Positions 8,077-16,228 of a stretch of DNA of 29,184 nt are shown here, piece after piece; positions within the stretch are counted from its first letter, which is position 1, and every line of letters starts with the position of its first letter. The DNA comes from an uncultured Oscillospiraceae bacterium (GTDB lineage: Bacteria > Bacillota > Clostridia > Oscillospirales > Oscillospiraceae), in NCBI GenBank assembly GCA_948766235.1, contig CAQCFX010000019.1, forward strand, positions 1-29,184, in the 5' to 3' direction. The notes below the pieces were generated by a model that saw nothing but the letters and a program-made list of their open reading frames with translations, did no database searches and was not told the origin of the DNA. The position numbers were made by a program, and so were the translations under genes.

Positions 8077-8114
8077 GCGTGCAGGAGAATGGTGCGTGCC
8101 ATTCTCCTGCACGC
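8077..8114 (+). other. Intercistronic hairpin between receptor and first permease
   Basis: Perfect 16-bp stem: GCGTGCAGGAGAATGG (8077-8092), loop TGCGTG, CCATTCTCCTGCACGC (8099-8114). No U-run follows, so it is more likely an mRNA-stabilising or attenuating element that keeps receptor transcript above permease transcript than a full terminator. Confidence 0.7.
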
Positions 8115-8135
8115 ATATTGGGGCGTGAACGAATC

Positions 8136-9707
8136 ATGGGAAAATACCTGGTTAAACGTATCCTCCGCGGTCTGCTGTCCGTTATCGCCGTGGTGATTAT
8201 CGTCATGGTGTTAATCTACACGCTGATGGGGCGTGACAGAGTCTTTGCCGGCGACGCCGCCTATGTGAAGCTGGGCAGCAATGAGAAGGAGGCGTACCGC
8301 TACTCCAAGTGGGAGGAATACGGCTATCTGGACTATGTAACCTATGCCGAGTATCTGCTGGACCTGGTGGCCGACGGCGAACTGGACGAGGACACCCGCG
8401 CCAAAGCGGTGGGCATCGGCAGAACTGCGGACAAGGACTCTGAGCTTACCCAGGAATATGTGCAGAAGTTCACGCAGTTCTATGAGGAGCAGGGCTACAC
8501 GGTGGTGCGCCTGGAGGCCAAGCTCCAAGGCAACCGCCTCATTAAGGGCGGCCAGCAGCAGCTGTTTGCTTACCGGGACCGTCCGCTGTTCAACCGGGTG
8601 GTGGAGTATTTCACCGGCTTGGTTACCTTTGACAACATCCATTATGTGGAGGAGGATATACAGGACCGGGGCCTCTCCTTCACTTGGTTTGACCCGCTGT
8701 ACGGCGGAGATAAGTTTGCCCCGGCCATCATCGGCAACGGTACCTTCCACAAGTATCTGCTCTATGTGGACGGCACCTTCCCCTATATCCATCAGAATTT
8801 TGCCACCATTAACCTGGGAACCTCCTATACGGTAAACCGCGGGGTAGACGTGTTTACCACCATGGGGGCCAGCCAGGGTCCGTATGTGCTCTCCACCGTC
8901 ACCTTCCCCACGGGCCTGGTGGAGCAGAGCGCGGACGATTTGCATACCGCCACCTATCTGCCCGGCTCCCAGGCGGCAAACGCCGTCAACGCGGAGCGAT
9001 TTACCGACGATTACACCAATGTGCAGACGGTGAAGGGGGCCATGTCCAAGGTGGGCTTCTCCTTCGTCATCGGCATCATTGCCTCAGTGCTGGCCTATTT
9101 CTTGGGGCTGCCTTTGGGCGTGCTTATGGCGCGGAAGAAGGATAAGCTCATTGATAAGCTGGGCACGATGTATATTATTTTCCTGATCGCGGTGCCCTCG
9201 CTGGCCTATATCTTCATCTTTAAGGCCATCGGCGGTTCCCTGTTCGGCCTGCCCACCACCTTCGATATGTCGGCGGCCAACAAGCTGATGTTCATTCTGC
9301 CTGTCGTGTCGCTGGCGCTGCCCTCTGTGGCCAACCTGATGAAGTGGCTGCGCCGGTATATGATTGACCAAATGAACTCGGACTACGTGAAATTTGCCCG
9401 GTCCGGCGGCCTGTCGGAGGGGGAGATTTTCACCAAGCACATTCTGAAAAACGCGGCGATACCCATTATTCACGGCATACCGGGCACTATTTTGGGCGCT
9501 ATGACCGGCGCTATCATCACGGAGCGCGTGTACGTGGTTCCCGGCGCCGGCAACCTGCTCACCGAGGCCATCAACAAGTATGACAACGGTGTGATTGTGG
9601 GCGTGGCTTTGTTCTACGCGCTGCTGTCGGTGGTGTCCATCATTTTGGGCGATATTCTCATGGCCACGGTGGACCCGCGAATTTCGTTCTCGACGAAGGA
9701 TAGGTGA
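8136..9707 (+). CDS. amiC: Oligopeptide ABC transporter permease, AmiC-like
   Basis: 523-residue inner-membrane permease, the OppB-side subunit of the Ami oligopeptide importer. As in streptococcal AmiC, and unlike ordinary OppB (about 310 aa), a first membrane helix (residues 9-28) is followed by a large extracytoplasmic domain of about 270 residues; within it GTFHKYLLYVDGTFPYIHQNF closely matches the AmiC region I recall. The C-terminal half holds five further helices and the ATPase-contacting EAA-type loop (ARSGGLSEGEIFTKHILKNA). The ATG at 8136 is chosen because it gives a normal MGKYLVKRIL membrane start; the ribosome binding site is weak (GGGGCG), possibly compensated by the hairpin upstream. 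The stop is 5 bases before the next ATG. Confidence 0.9.
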   Translation: MGKYLVKRILRGLLSVIAVVIIVMVLIYTLMGRDRVFAGDAAYVKLGSNEKEAYRYSKWEEYGYLDYVTYAEYLLDLVADGELDEDTRAKAVGIGRTADKDSELTQEYVQKFTQFYEEQGYTVVRLEAKLQGNRLIKGGQQQLFAYRDRPLFNRVVEYFTGLVTFDNIHYVEEDIQDRGLSFTWFDPLYGGDKFAPAIIGNGTFHKYLLYVDGTFPYIHQNFATINLGTSYTVNRGVDVFTTMGASQGPYVLSTVTFPTGLVEQSADDLHTATYLPGSQAANAVNAERFTDDYTNVQTVKGAMSKVGFSFVIGIIASVLAYFLGLPLGVLMARKKDKLIDKLGTMYIIFLIAVPSLAYIFIFKAIGGSLFGLPTTFDMSAANKLMFILPVVSLALPSVANLMKWLRRYMIDQMNSDYVKFARSGGLSEGEIFTKHILKNAAIPIIHGIPGTILGAMTGAIITERVYVVPGAGNLLTEAINKYDNGVIVGVALFYALLSVVSIILGDILMATVDPRISFSTKDR

Positions 9708-9712
9708 GAGCT

Positions 9713-10681
9713 ATGGAGCATGATCTGAGTAAATTGGGCATGACGGAGAAGGAGCTGTTCTCCTTCCACGACCACAGCGAGCTGGAGTCGGAAAAGATTA
9801 CCGCGCCCCGCTACTCCTATTGGCAGTCTGTGTTCCGCGTGTTTTTCCGAAAGAAAATCAATATCGTTATTTTGGGGGTTCTGGCGGTGCTGATTCTGTT
9901 TGCCTACCTGTACCCCACCTTCTCCGACTACGACCGGTTTGGGCAGCTGCTCAATCCCAACGCCAAGCATCTGCGCCCCTCTGCGGCCATCCAGCAGTTC
10001 GGCTTTTCCATCAAGTGGATTCTGGGCACCGGCGCGGCGGGCAACTCCACCTTTGACGCCATCTGGACCGGCGCGCAGATTTCCATCTCGCTGGCCTTTA
10101 TCTGCGCCGCAATCAATATGACCATTGGCGTGGTGGTGGGCGCCATCTGGGGCTTCTCCAAAAAAGTGGACATGGTCATGATGGAAATCTACAACATCAT
10201 CGGCAACGTGCCCTCCATTTTGTTTACCGCCGTGATGGTGATGCTGTTCACCGCCACCTTCTGGACGCTGGTGCTGGCCTTGACCATCACAGGCTGGCTG
10301 TTCATCGCTGCTTTTATCCGCACCCAGGTGGTCATCATCCGGGACCGGGAGTATAACCTGGCCTCCCGGTGCCTGGGCACCTCCACGGTAAAGATTGCCA
10401 TCAAGAACATTCTGCCCTTCATGACCTCCGTAATCGTGACGCTGCTGGCCACCGAGATTCCGTCCTACATCTCCTCCGAGGTGTTCCTGGCCTACATCGG
10501 CCTGGGTATGAGCGAGATGTCTTTGGGCCGGCTGATTTACGAGGCGGAGAGCGCCATGGTCACCCCCGGCTGGGAGTTTGAGTTCTGGAGCCCCGTGGCC
10601 ATCTCGGCGATTATCTCCGTGGTGCTGTATGTGGTGGGGCAGAATCTGGGCGACGCTTCCGACCCGAGAACGCATATGTAA
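9713..10681 (+). CDS. amiD: Oligopeptide ABC transporter permease, AmiD-like
   Basis: 322-residue membrane permease, the OppC-side partner of the AmiC-like subunit. It has a cytoplasmic N-tail, a first helix at about residues 45-65, a periplasmic-side segment with GTGAAGNSTFDAIWTGAQIS (the OppC-type entry motif), then five helices. The EAA loop is ASRCLGTSTVKIAIKNILPF and the C-terminus has EVFLAYIGLG, both typical of the family. The ATG at 9713 follows AGGTGAG at a good distance. It is tightly packed between amiC-like and amiE-like genes. Confidence 0.92.
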   Translation: MEHDLSKLGMTEKELFSFHDHSELESEKITAPRYSYWQSVFRVFFRKKINIVILGVLAVLILFAYLYPTFSDYDRFGQLLNPNAKHLRPSAAIQQFGFSIKWILGTGAAGNSTFDAIWTGAQISISLAFICAAINMTIGVVVGAIWGFSKKVDMVMMEIYNIIGNVPSILFTAVMVMLFTATFWTLVLALTITGWLFIAAFIRTQVVIIRDREYNLASRCLGTSTVKIAIKNILPFMTSVIVTLLATEIPSYISSEVFLAYIGLGMSEMSLGRLIYEAESAMVTPGWEFEFWSPVAISAIISVVLYVVGQNLGDASDPRTHM

Positions 10682-10693
10682 GGGGTGGCGGCT

Positions 10694-12442
10694 ATGGAAG
10701 AAAAGAAAGTATTGCTGTCCATTAAGGACCTGGACGTAAAATTCAACGTCCGCGGCAGAACGCTGACCGCCATCCGCGGCATCTCGCTGGATATCTATGA
10801 GAACGAGTCCATCGCCATCGTGGGCGAGTCCGGCTCGGGCAAGTCCGTGTTTACCAAGACCTTTGCGGGAATGCTGGATTCCAACGGCTTCATCAGCAAC
10901 GGCTCCATCATCTTCAATGACGATGAGCTGGCCGACACGGTGGTCAAGGTGGATTCCCAGGCCAGGCGCATGATGAGCAGGGCCAAGGCGAAGCTGGACG
11001 AGTACTCCCACCTGGAGCTGGGTTCGGCCACCTACCGCCAGATTCTGGAGCTGGAGCAGGAGAAAAAGGCCCGCGGCGGCCTGAGCGGCCAGGAGGTGGA
11101 GGAGGCGGAAGCGCAGCTGCGGGATTTGCAGCACGAGCGCACCGACCTTTTTAACCTGAAGCAGACCTATGACCCCGTGAAGGATAAGGCCAAAATTCAG
11201 GAGACGGCCCGGGCCATCAAGGAGTACGACGCCAAGATTAAGCAGCTCAAGGCGCACAGCGAGCAGCTGGCCCGGGAGAAGAAGCGCGAGGCGGAGCACG
11301 ACGAGGCGTACAATAAGCGCTACGCTGAGCGCATGGCCAAGCTCCAGGCCCAGTACGACCAGGAGATCAAGGGAGAGGTATCCCAGGAGGCCCTGGCCCG
11401 CAACGAGATCCTGGCCAAGGAGATTTATCTGTCCGTGGGGCGCTACGGGCTGAAAAAGAGAATCCAGCTGTCCAACGCTCTGCTGAAGGCGCTGAAAAAG
11501 GCGATGCAGCTGGGTGTGGACATTGACGACGATGCCCAGCGCAACGCCGTGTTTGACAACGTGGCCTTCCGGGTGCGCTACCTGGACGAGACGCCGGAGC
11601 AGCTGCATGGCATCTGCGTGCTCAACCTGGCCAACGTGAAGTATTCCAAGGACTGGAGCAAAATCCGGGGCCGCCGCATTGCCACGGTGTTCCAGGACCC
11701 CATGACCTCCCTGAACCCCATTATCACCATCGGCAAGCAGATTACCTCCATCATCCTCAAGCATCAGGACTGCACGGAGGCGGAGGCCCGGCGCCGTGCG
11801 CTGGATTTGATGCGGAAGGTGGGCATTCCCAATGCCGCCGCCCGCTTCGACGACTACCCCTTCCAGTACTCCGGCGGTATGCGCCAGCGCATCGTCATTG
11901 CCATCGCCCTGTCCTGTCAACCCAAAATCCTGATTTGTGACGAGCCCACCACCGCCTTGGACGTCACCATTCAGGCCCAGATTTTGCAGCTCATCAAGGA
12001 CCTGCAAAAGGAGTTCAACTATACCATCGTCTTCATCACCCATGACCTGGGCGTGGTGGCCAACGTGGCCGACCGGGTCGCGGTGCTCTACGCCGGCCAG
12101 GTCATTGAGCTGGGCAGCGTGCGGGAGGTCTTCTATGACCCCCGCCATCCGTACACCTGGGCGCTGCTGTCCTCCCTGCCCCAGCTGGCGCAGAAGAATA
12201 CCAAGCTGTACTCCATCACGGGTACGCCTCCCTCTCTGTATAACGCCATCGTCGGCGACGCCTTCGCGCCGCGCAATCCCTACTGCCTGCAAATCGACAC
12301 CATGGTGGAGCCGCCCATGTTCCAGGTCAGCGAGACCCATTTCGCCAAAACCTGGCTGCTGGACCCCCGCGCGCCCAAGGTCGATAAGCCGGAGAGCATT
12401 GAGAATATCCATGAGAAGCTGATGGCAGCATTCAACATATAG
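10694..12442 (+). CDS. amiE: Oligopeptide ABC transporter ATPase, AmiE-like, with large helical insertion
   Basis: 582-residue ATPase that powers the importer from the cytoplasmic face. Canonical parts: Walker A GESGSGKS (residues 44-51), Q-loop VFQDPMTSLNP (332-342), signature YSGGMRQR (392-399), Walker B ILICDEPTTALD (412-423), H-loop His450, and a C-terminal Ami-type extension (RNPYCLQID, EPPMFQVSETHF). In OppD/AmiE the Walker A to Q-loop distance is about 60 residues (whole protein about 355). Here it is about 280, because some 220 residues rich in Glu, Lys, Gln and Ala (about 88-318) are inserted; they read as coiled coil (for example AKIQETARAIKEYDAKIKQL). The start is the ATG at 10694, 8 bases after AAGGGG. 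The fully conserved C-terminal oligopeptide motifs argue against an assembly artefact. Confidence 0.93.
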   Translation: MEEKKVLLSIKDLDVKFNVRGRTLTAIRGISLDIYENESIAIVGESGSGKSVFTKTFAGMLDSNGFISNGSIIFNDDELADTVVKVDSQARRMMSRAKAKLDEYSHLELGSATYRQILELEQEKKARGGLSGQEVEEAEAQLRDLQHERTDLFNLKQTYDPVKDKAKIQETARAIKEYDAKIKQLKAHSEQLAREKKREAEHDEAYNKRYAERMAKLQAQYDQEIKGEVSQEALARNEILAKEIYLSVGRYGLKKRIQLSNALLKALKKAMQLGVDIDDDAQRNAVFDNVAFRVRYLDETPEQLHGICVLNLANVKYSKDWSKIRGRRIATVFQDPMTSLNPIITIGKQITSIILKHQDCTEAEARRRALDLMRKVGIPNAAARFDDYPFQYSGGMRQRIVIAIALSCQPKILICDEPTTALDVTIQAQILQLIKDLQKEFNYTIVFITHDLGVVANVADRVAVLYAGQVIELGSVREVFYDPRHPYTWALLSSLPQLAQKNTKLYSITGTPPSLYNAIVGDAFAPRNPYCLQIDTMVEPPMFQVSETHFAKTWLLDPRAPKVDKPESIENIHEKLMAAFNI

Positions 12443-12455
12443 GGAGGGTCGGATC

Positions 12456-13763
12456 GTGAGTCAAGAGAAAGCCAATGAGGTCCGCGCCGCCAAGCTCCCG
12501 GAGCACGGGCCTCTGGATGAGAACGGCAGGGAAATCCTGCTGTCACTGAAGAACGTTGATATTACCTTCGGCAAGGGCGACGCCGCCGTGCGCGCCGTGC
12601 AGGACGCCACCTTTGACATCTACAAGGGGGAGACCTTCTCCCTGGTGGGCGAGTCCGGCTCGGGCAAGACCACGGTGGGCCGGGCGGTCATCCGGGTGAA
12701 CCCGCTGGCCGGCGGCGAGATTCTCTATAAGGGCGTGCGCATTTCGGGGAAGATTCCCCGCGCCCTGGACCGGGAGGTTATCCGCAACATCCAGATGGTA
12801 TTTCAGGACCCGGCGGCGTCGCTGAACGAGCGCGCCACGGTGGACTATATCATCTCGGAGGGTTTGTATAATTTCCACCTGTTTAAGAACGAAGCGGACC
12901 GGGTGCACAAGGTAGAGACCATGATTGAGGAGGTGGGCCTGCTCCCCGAGCACCTCACCCGCTATCCCCACGAGTTCTCCGGCGGCCAGCGCCAGCGCAT
13001 CGGCATCGCCCGGGCCATGGTCATGGAGCCGGAGCTGGTGGTGGCGGACGAGCCCATCTCCGCGCTGGACGTGTCCATCCGCGCCCAGGTGCTCAACCTG
13101 ATGAAGAAGTTCCAGGAGGAGAAGGGCATCACCTACCTGTTCATCGCCCACGACCTGTCCGTGGTGCGCTTCATCTCCGACCGCATCGGCGTCATTTACA
13201 AGGGGCGCATTGTGGAGGTAGCGGAGGCGGAGGAGCTGTTTAACTATCCCCTGCATCCCTACACCCACTCGCTGATTTCCGCCATCCCGATTCCGGACCC
13301 GGAGCTGGAAAAGAACAAGATTCTGTTCACCTATGACCCCTCCGTCCACGACTATTCGGAGGATAAGCCGGAGTTTGTGTGCGTCGGCCACGACCACTAT
13401 GTCTACGGCAACAAGAAGGAGATTGAGCGGTACAAGGCCATCCGGGACAGCAATATTCCGGTGAAGCCGGTGAAGATTGCCGACCCCAACGACCCGGAGG
13501 CCCAGCGCGGCCGGCAGCAGGACGAGGCGGACGTGGACGCGGAGAACTTCCTGATTCATCCCACCCACGACACGGGCAGCATTTGGTATAAGATACTCTC
13601 CTTCCTGCTGCCCATTCTGGGGCTGATTGCCGCCGCTGTATTCAAGCACTTTAACCATACCCGCAATCAGAAGGCCTGCTTCCGCGGCGCCATCGCGGGG
13701 CTGATTGTCCTTGGGGTGATTGTGGTATTATTCCTGCTGCTGCTGGTACTGGCGGTGATTTGA
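12456..13763 (+). CDS. amiF: Oligopeptide ABC transporter ATPase, AmiF-like, with C-terminal membrane helices
   Basis: 435-residue second ATPase of the importer. Walker A GESGSGKT (65-72), Q-loop VFQDPAASLN (115-124), signature FSGGQRQR (174-181), Walker B LVVADEPISALD (194-205) and His232 are intact. AmiF/OppF proteins normally end near 310 residues after the HPYTHSLISAIP segment. This one continues with an acidic linker (about 340-370) and two predicted membrane helices (about 377-397 and 411-434) separated by a basic loop with HTRNQKACFRG. The GTG start at 12456 follows a good GGGAGGG site; the stop is one base before the TTG of the next gene, implying translational coupling. Confidence 0.92.
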   Translation: MSQEKANEVRAAKLPEHGPLDENGREILLSLKNVDITFGKGDAAVRAVQDATFDIYKGETFSLVGESGSGKTTVGRAVIRVNPLAGGEILYKGVRISGKIPRALDREVIRNIQMVFQDPAASLNERATVDYIISEGLYNFHLFKNEADRVHKVETMIEEVGLLPEHLTRYPHEFSGGQRQRIGIARAMVMEPELVVADEPISALDVSIRAQVLNLMKKFQEEKGITYLFIAHDLSVVRFISDRIGVIYKGRIVEVAEAEELFNYPLHPYTHSLISAIPIPDPELEKNKILFTYDPSVHDYSEDKPEFVCVGHDHYVYGNKKEIERYKAIRDSNIPVKPVKIADPNDPEAQRGRQQDEADVDAENFLIHPTHDTGSIWYKILSFLLPILGLIAAAVFKHFNHTRNQKACFRGAIAGLIVLGVIVVLFLLLLVLAVI

Positions 13764-13764
13764 G

Positions 13765-15033
13765 TTGAGGCGGACGGCCAAGGACAACCGGGACCTGCCC
13801 CATCCCAGGCCGGTAGAGAAGATTGAGCTGTCTGAGCGCGGCGCGGGGCTGCGGCTGATTGTGGTGCTGGTGCTGATTGCGGCGGCGGGCGTGGCGTTTG
13901 CCGCCGGGGTCAACGAACTGTTCACGCCCCAGACGGGGTGGCAGACCATCCAGGTCAACGCCTCGGCGGGACCCACCTGCGGGGACGAGTTCGTCTTCCT
14001 GTACGACCTGGGCAGCAGCGGCGCTGTGCTGCGGGCGGAGAGCCGGGAGGTAACGGATTTGTATTCCCAGGCCTGCCGGAAGGCCTTCCAGCTGTTTCAC
14101 ACCGTGGAGAGCTTTGAGGGCGTCACCAACCTGCGGGATATCAATTTGCACCCCAACGAGACGCTGACGGTGGATGAAGCGCTCTACCGCGCCTTTGAGA
14201 CGGTGCAGCGAAGCGGCGACCGCACCGTTTACCTGGGGCCGGTCTATGCCCGCTATGGCGATTTGTTTCACTGCACGGACGAGAGCCAGCTGCTGGACTT
14301 TGACCCGTATCTCAGCAATGAGGTGCGGGAGAGCTACGCCGCCGACGCCGCCTTTGCCCGCGACCCCCAGGCCGTTGATATGCGCCTGCTGGGAAATGGT
14401 CAGGTGTGTCTGTATGTGTCGGAGGAGTACCTGGCCTATGCCGGCCGTGAGGGAATCGACACATTCCTGGATTTTGGGTGGCTGAAAAACGCCTTTATCG
14501 CCGACTATCTGGCGGACGTGCTGGCGGAAAACGGGTATACCAGCGGTTCCATTTCCAGCTATGACGGCTTCAGCCGCTGTCTGGACGGCCGGGGCATGAC
14601 CTACGCCCAGAATATTTACGACCGGGTGGACGGGGTGATTTATCCCGCTGCGGTGATGGAATACGCCGGGCCGATGAGTATTGTCAGTCTGCGCAGCTAC
14701 CCCATCAGCGAGCAGGACGGGGAGCGGTTTTACCGGCTGAACAGCGGCGAAATCCGCACCATGTACCTGGACCCGGCGGACGGGCTGTGCAAGAGCGCGG
14801 CCCAGGACCTGCTGTGCTATTCCCAGACGGCGGGCTGCGCTGAGACGGCGCTGCGGGCCGCCGGCGTCTATGTGGCGGAGGCCCTGGACGCCCAGGCCGT
14901 GAAGGGCCTGGTGGACGAGGGTGTGTACTGTGTCTACAGTGAGGACCGGGTGCTGTACGCCACGGACCCGGAGCTGACGCTGACTGAGCTGTATCAGACA
15001 GACAGCGTGGCCTATCGGGTAGAGCTTTATTAG
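13765..15033 (+). CDS. Membrane-anchored, divergent ApbE-like protein
   Basis: 422-residue protein with one N-terminal membrane anchor (about residues 30-48, RLIVVLVLIAAAGVAFAAG) and an exported domain. It is not a clear member of a named family, but the order of features follows ApbE (FAD:protein FMN transferase): TNLRDIN for the early S-x-L-x-x-L/I-N stretch, a GPVYARYGDLF segment like GafDptvgPlv, LDFGWLKNAFIADYLADVL for LDLGGIAKGYAVDR, and MYLDPADG for HIIDPRTG. The glycine-rich flavin loop and the His before DP are altered, so FMN transferase activity is doubtful. The TTG start overlaps the operon neighbour's end by spacing only one base; an alternative start is possible. The last gene before the operon terminator, it is probably expressed with the transporter. 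Confidence 0.6.
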   Translation: MRRTAKDNRDLPHPRPVEKIELSERGAGLRLIVVLVLIAAAGVAFAAGVNELFTPQTGWQTIQVNASAGPTCGDEFVFLYDLGSSGAVLRAESREVTDLYSQACRKAFQLFHTVESFEGVTNLRDINLHPNETLTVDEALYRAFETVQRSGDRTVYLGPVYARYGDLFHCTDESQLLDFDPYLSNEVRESYAADAAFARDPQAVDMRLLGNGQVCLYVSEEYLAYAGREGIDTFLDFGWLKNAFIADYLADVLAENGYTSGSISSYDGFSRCLDGRGMTYAQNIYDRVDGVIYPAAVMEYAGPMSIVSLRSYPISEQDGERFYRLNSGEIRTMYLDPADGLCKSAAQDLLCYSQTAGCAETALRAAGVYVAEALDAQAVKGLVDEGVYCVYSEDRVLYATDPELTLTELYQTDSVAYRVELY

Positions 15034-15037
15034 ACGG

Positions 15038-15071
15038 CGGCCCCGCGGCAGATTGCCGCGGGGCCGTTTTT
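15038..15071 (+). terminator. Rho-independent terminator of the Ami operon
   Basis: 13-bp stem CGGCCCCGCGGCA (15038-15050), loop GAT, TGCCGCGGGGCCG (15054-15066), followed by TTTTT (15067-15071). It begins 4 bases after the stop of the ApbE-like gene. Confidence 0.93.
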
Positions 15072-15111
15072 GCGCGCGCCCCATCTTCGATAGGGACCCC
15101 AAAGGAGCGCA

Positions 15112-15142
15112 AGAAAAATGCCGCCCGAATGGGCGGCATTTT
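15112..15142 (-). terminator. Rho-independent terminator of rplM-rpsI
   Basis: 12-bp perfect stem AAAATGCCGCCC (15115-15126), loop GAAT, GGGCGGCATTTT (15131-15142). Read on the minus strand the stem is followed by a T run. It lies 18 bases past the rpsI stop. Confidence 0.9.
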
Positions 15143-15160
15143 GAAAACGGAGCAGTAAGC

Positions 15161-15565
15161 TCAGCGCTTGCTGAACTGGGGGGCGCGGCGGGCGGCTTTC
15201 AAACCGTACTTCTTGCGCTCCTTCATGCGAGGGTCGCGGGTGAGGAAGCCGGCGGCCTTCAGGGCGGGGCGGAACTCGGGGTCCATTTCCAGCAGGGCGC
15301 GGGAAATGCCGTGGCGCAGAGCGCCGGCCTGGCCGGACACGCCGCCGCCGGTGACGGTGGCGGTGATATCCACGCGGCCCAGGGTGCCGGTGGTGTTCAG
15401 GGGCTGGCGGACCACCATTTTCAGGGTCTCCAGACCGAAGTACTCGTCAATGTCGCGGCCGTTGATGGTGATGGAGCCGGTGCCGCCGGGAAACAGGTGG
15501 ACGCGGGCCACGGAGGACTTCCGGCGGCCGGTGCCGTAATGATAAGGCTTCTTGCTCTTGTACAT
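15161..15565 (-). CDS. rpsI: 30S ribosomal protein S9
   Basis: 134-residue S9/uS9, a small-subunit head protein whose C-terminal tail reaches the P-site tRNA. Hallmarks are GTGRRKSSVARV near the N-terminus, ITINGRDIDEYFG, GGGVSGQAGALRHGISRAL, and the C-terminal LTRDPRMKERKKYGLKAARR ending in the invariant S-K-R. Length is typical. A strong AAGGAGG site lies upstream. It follows rplM by 14 bases, the conserved L13-S9 operon of bacteria. Confidence 0.98.
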   Translation of the reverse strand: MYKSKKPYHYGTGRRKSSVARVHLFPGGTGSITINGRDIDEYFGLETLKMVVRQPLNTTGTLGRVDITATVTGGGVSGQAGALRHGISRALLEMDPEFRPALKAAGFLTRDPRMKERKKYGLKAARRAPQFSKR

Positions 15566-15579
15566 ATTCCGTTACCTCC

Positions 15580-16011
15580 TTATTCCACGGTCCAGGTCTC
15601 GGGTTTCTGGGCGGCGTGGGGGTGGCTGTCGCCGCGGTAGATCTTCAGCCGGGTGAGAGAATCCTTGGTGACGATGTTGCGGGGCATCATGCCGCGCACC
15701 GCAAGGCGCATGGCCAGCTCGGGCTTGTCCTGCATCAGCAGGCGGTACTTGGTCTCCTTGAGACCGCCCACCCAGCCGGAGTGGCGGCGGTAATACTTCT
15801 GCTCCAGCTTCTTGCCGGTGAGCACGGCCTTCTCCGCGTTGATTACGATGACAAAGTCGCCGCAGTCGGCGTGGGGAGTATACTCGGGCTTGTGCTTGCC
15901 GCGCAGCAACACGGCGGCGGCGGCGGCAGTCTTGCCCAGAGGCTTGCCGGCGGCATCGAGCACATACCACTTGCGCACGATGTTACCCTTGTTTGCCATA
16001 AAGGTAGACAT
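15580..16011 (-). CDS. rplM: 50S ribosomal protein L13
   Basis: 143-residue L13/uL13, an early-assembly large-subunit protein. Family landmarks: RKWYVLDAAGKPLGK, LLRGKHKPEYTPHADCGDFVIVINA split across two strands, YRRHSGWVGGLKE, and AVRGMMPRN. The ATG at 16011 (protein starting MSTFMANKG) is chosen because GGAGG lies 8 bases upstream; the ATG five codons earlier overlaps that site. It is the first gene of the rplM-rpsI operon, transcribed from a perfect promoter about 75 bases upstream. Confidence 0.98.
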   Translation of the reverse strand: MSTFMANKGNIVRKWYVLDAAGKPLGKTAAAAAVLLRGKHKPEYTPHADCGDFVIVINAEKAVLTGKKLEQKYYRRHSGWVGGLKETKYRLLMQDKPELAMRLAVRGMMPRNIVTKDSLTRLKIYRGDSHPHAAQKPETWTVE

Positions 16012-16047
16012 TCTGGTTTCCTCCATTTATCTCAAATTTGTTTGAAA

Positions 16048-16078
16048 CATGGGAACGCTCCCTTTACAACAGGGAGCA
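16048..16078 (-). promoter_or_regulatory. Short rplM leader with a hairpin
   Basis: The expected rplM leader spans about 16012-16078. It contains a GCTCCCT/AGGGAGC stem (plus-strand positions about 16056-16076) and no U-run. Ribosomal protein leaders for L13 are known in Firmicutes (L13-leader family), where the protein is thought to bind its own mRNA. Whether this short leader belongs to that family cannot be decided by eye. Confidence 0.4.
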
Positions 16079-16084
16079 TGATGT

Positions 16085-16113
16085 ATTATAATGCGGAAAA
16101 GCGGCGCTGTCAA
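16085..16113 (-). promoter_or_regulatory. Consensus promoter of rplM-rpsI
   Basis: On the minus strand TTGACA (plus 16108-16113) is followed by a 17-base spacer and TATAAT (plus 16085-16090), both perfect sigma-A hexamers. Predicted start is near 16078. Confidence 0.88.
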
Positions 16114-16142
16114 CCAAAATACGGGAAGTTTTTAAAATATTT

Positions 16143-16172
16143 TTGAAATACTTCTGTAATCGCCGTTATTAT
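16143..16172 (+). promoter_or_regulatory. Probable promoter of the ttcA-like gene
   Basis: TTGAAA (16143-16148), 18-base spacer, TATTAT (16167-16172), in an AT-rich divergent intergenic region. Five of six bases match at each element, and it is correctly placed about 55 bases before the gene. Confidence 0.55.
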
Positions 16173-16228
16173 GCTGAAAGCTCTCGTATACTCATTTTGA
16201 TATTTCTCTTTTGAGGGGAGGGAACGCC

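Noticed and set aside
5792..8206. An 804-codon open frame on the minus strand opposite the receptor gene
   Set aside because: It is the mirror of a GC-rich coding sequence, with long runs of V, G, H and A and no recognisable motif. The same holds for the long minus-strand frames opposite the Ami ATPase and permease genes (9614-12412), the sugar-binding protein (22733-24997), the M32 peptidase (2828-4183) and the epimerase (20395-21681).
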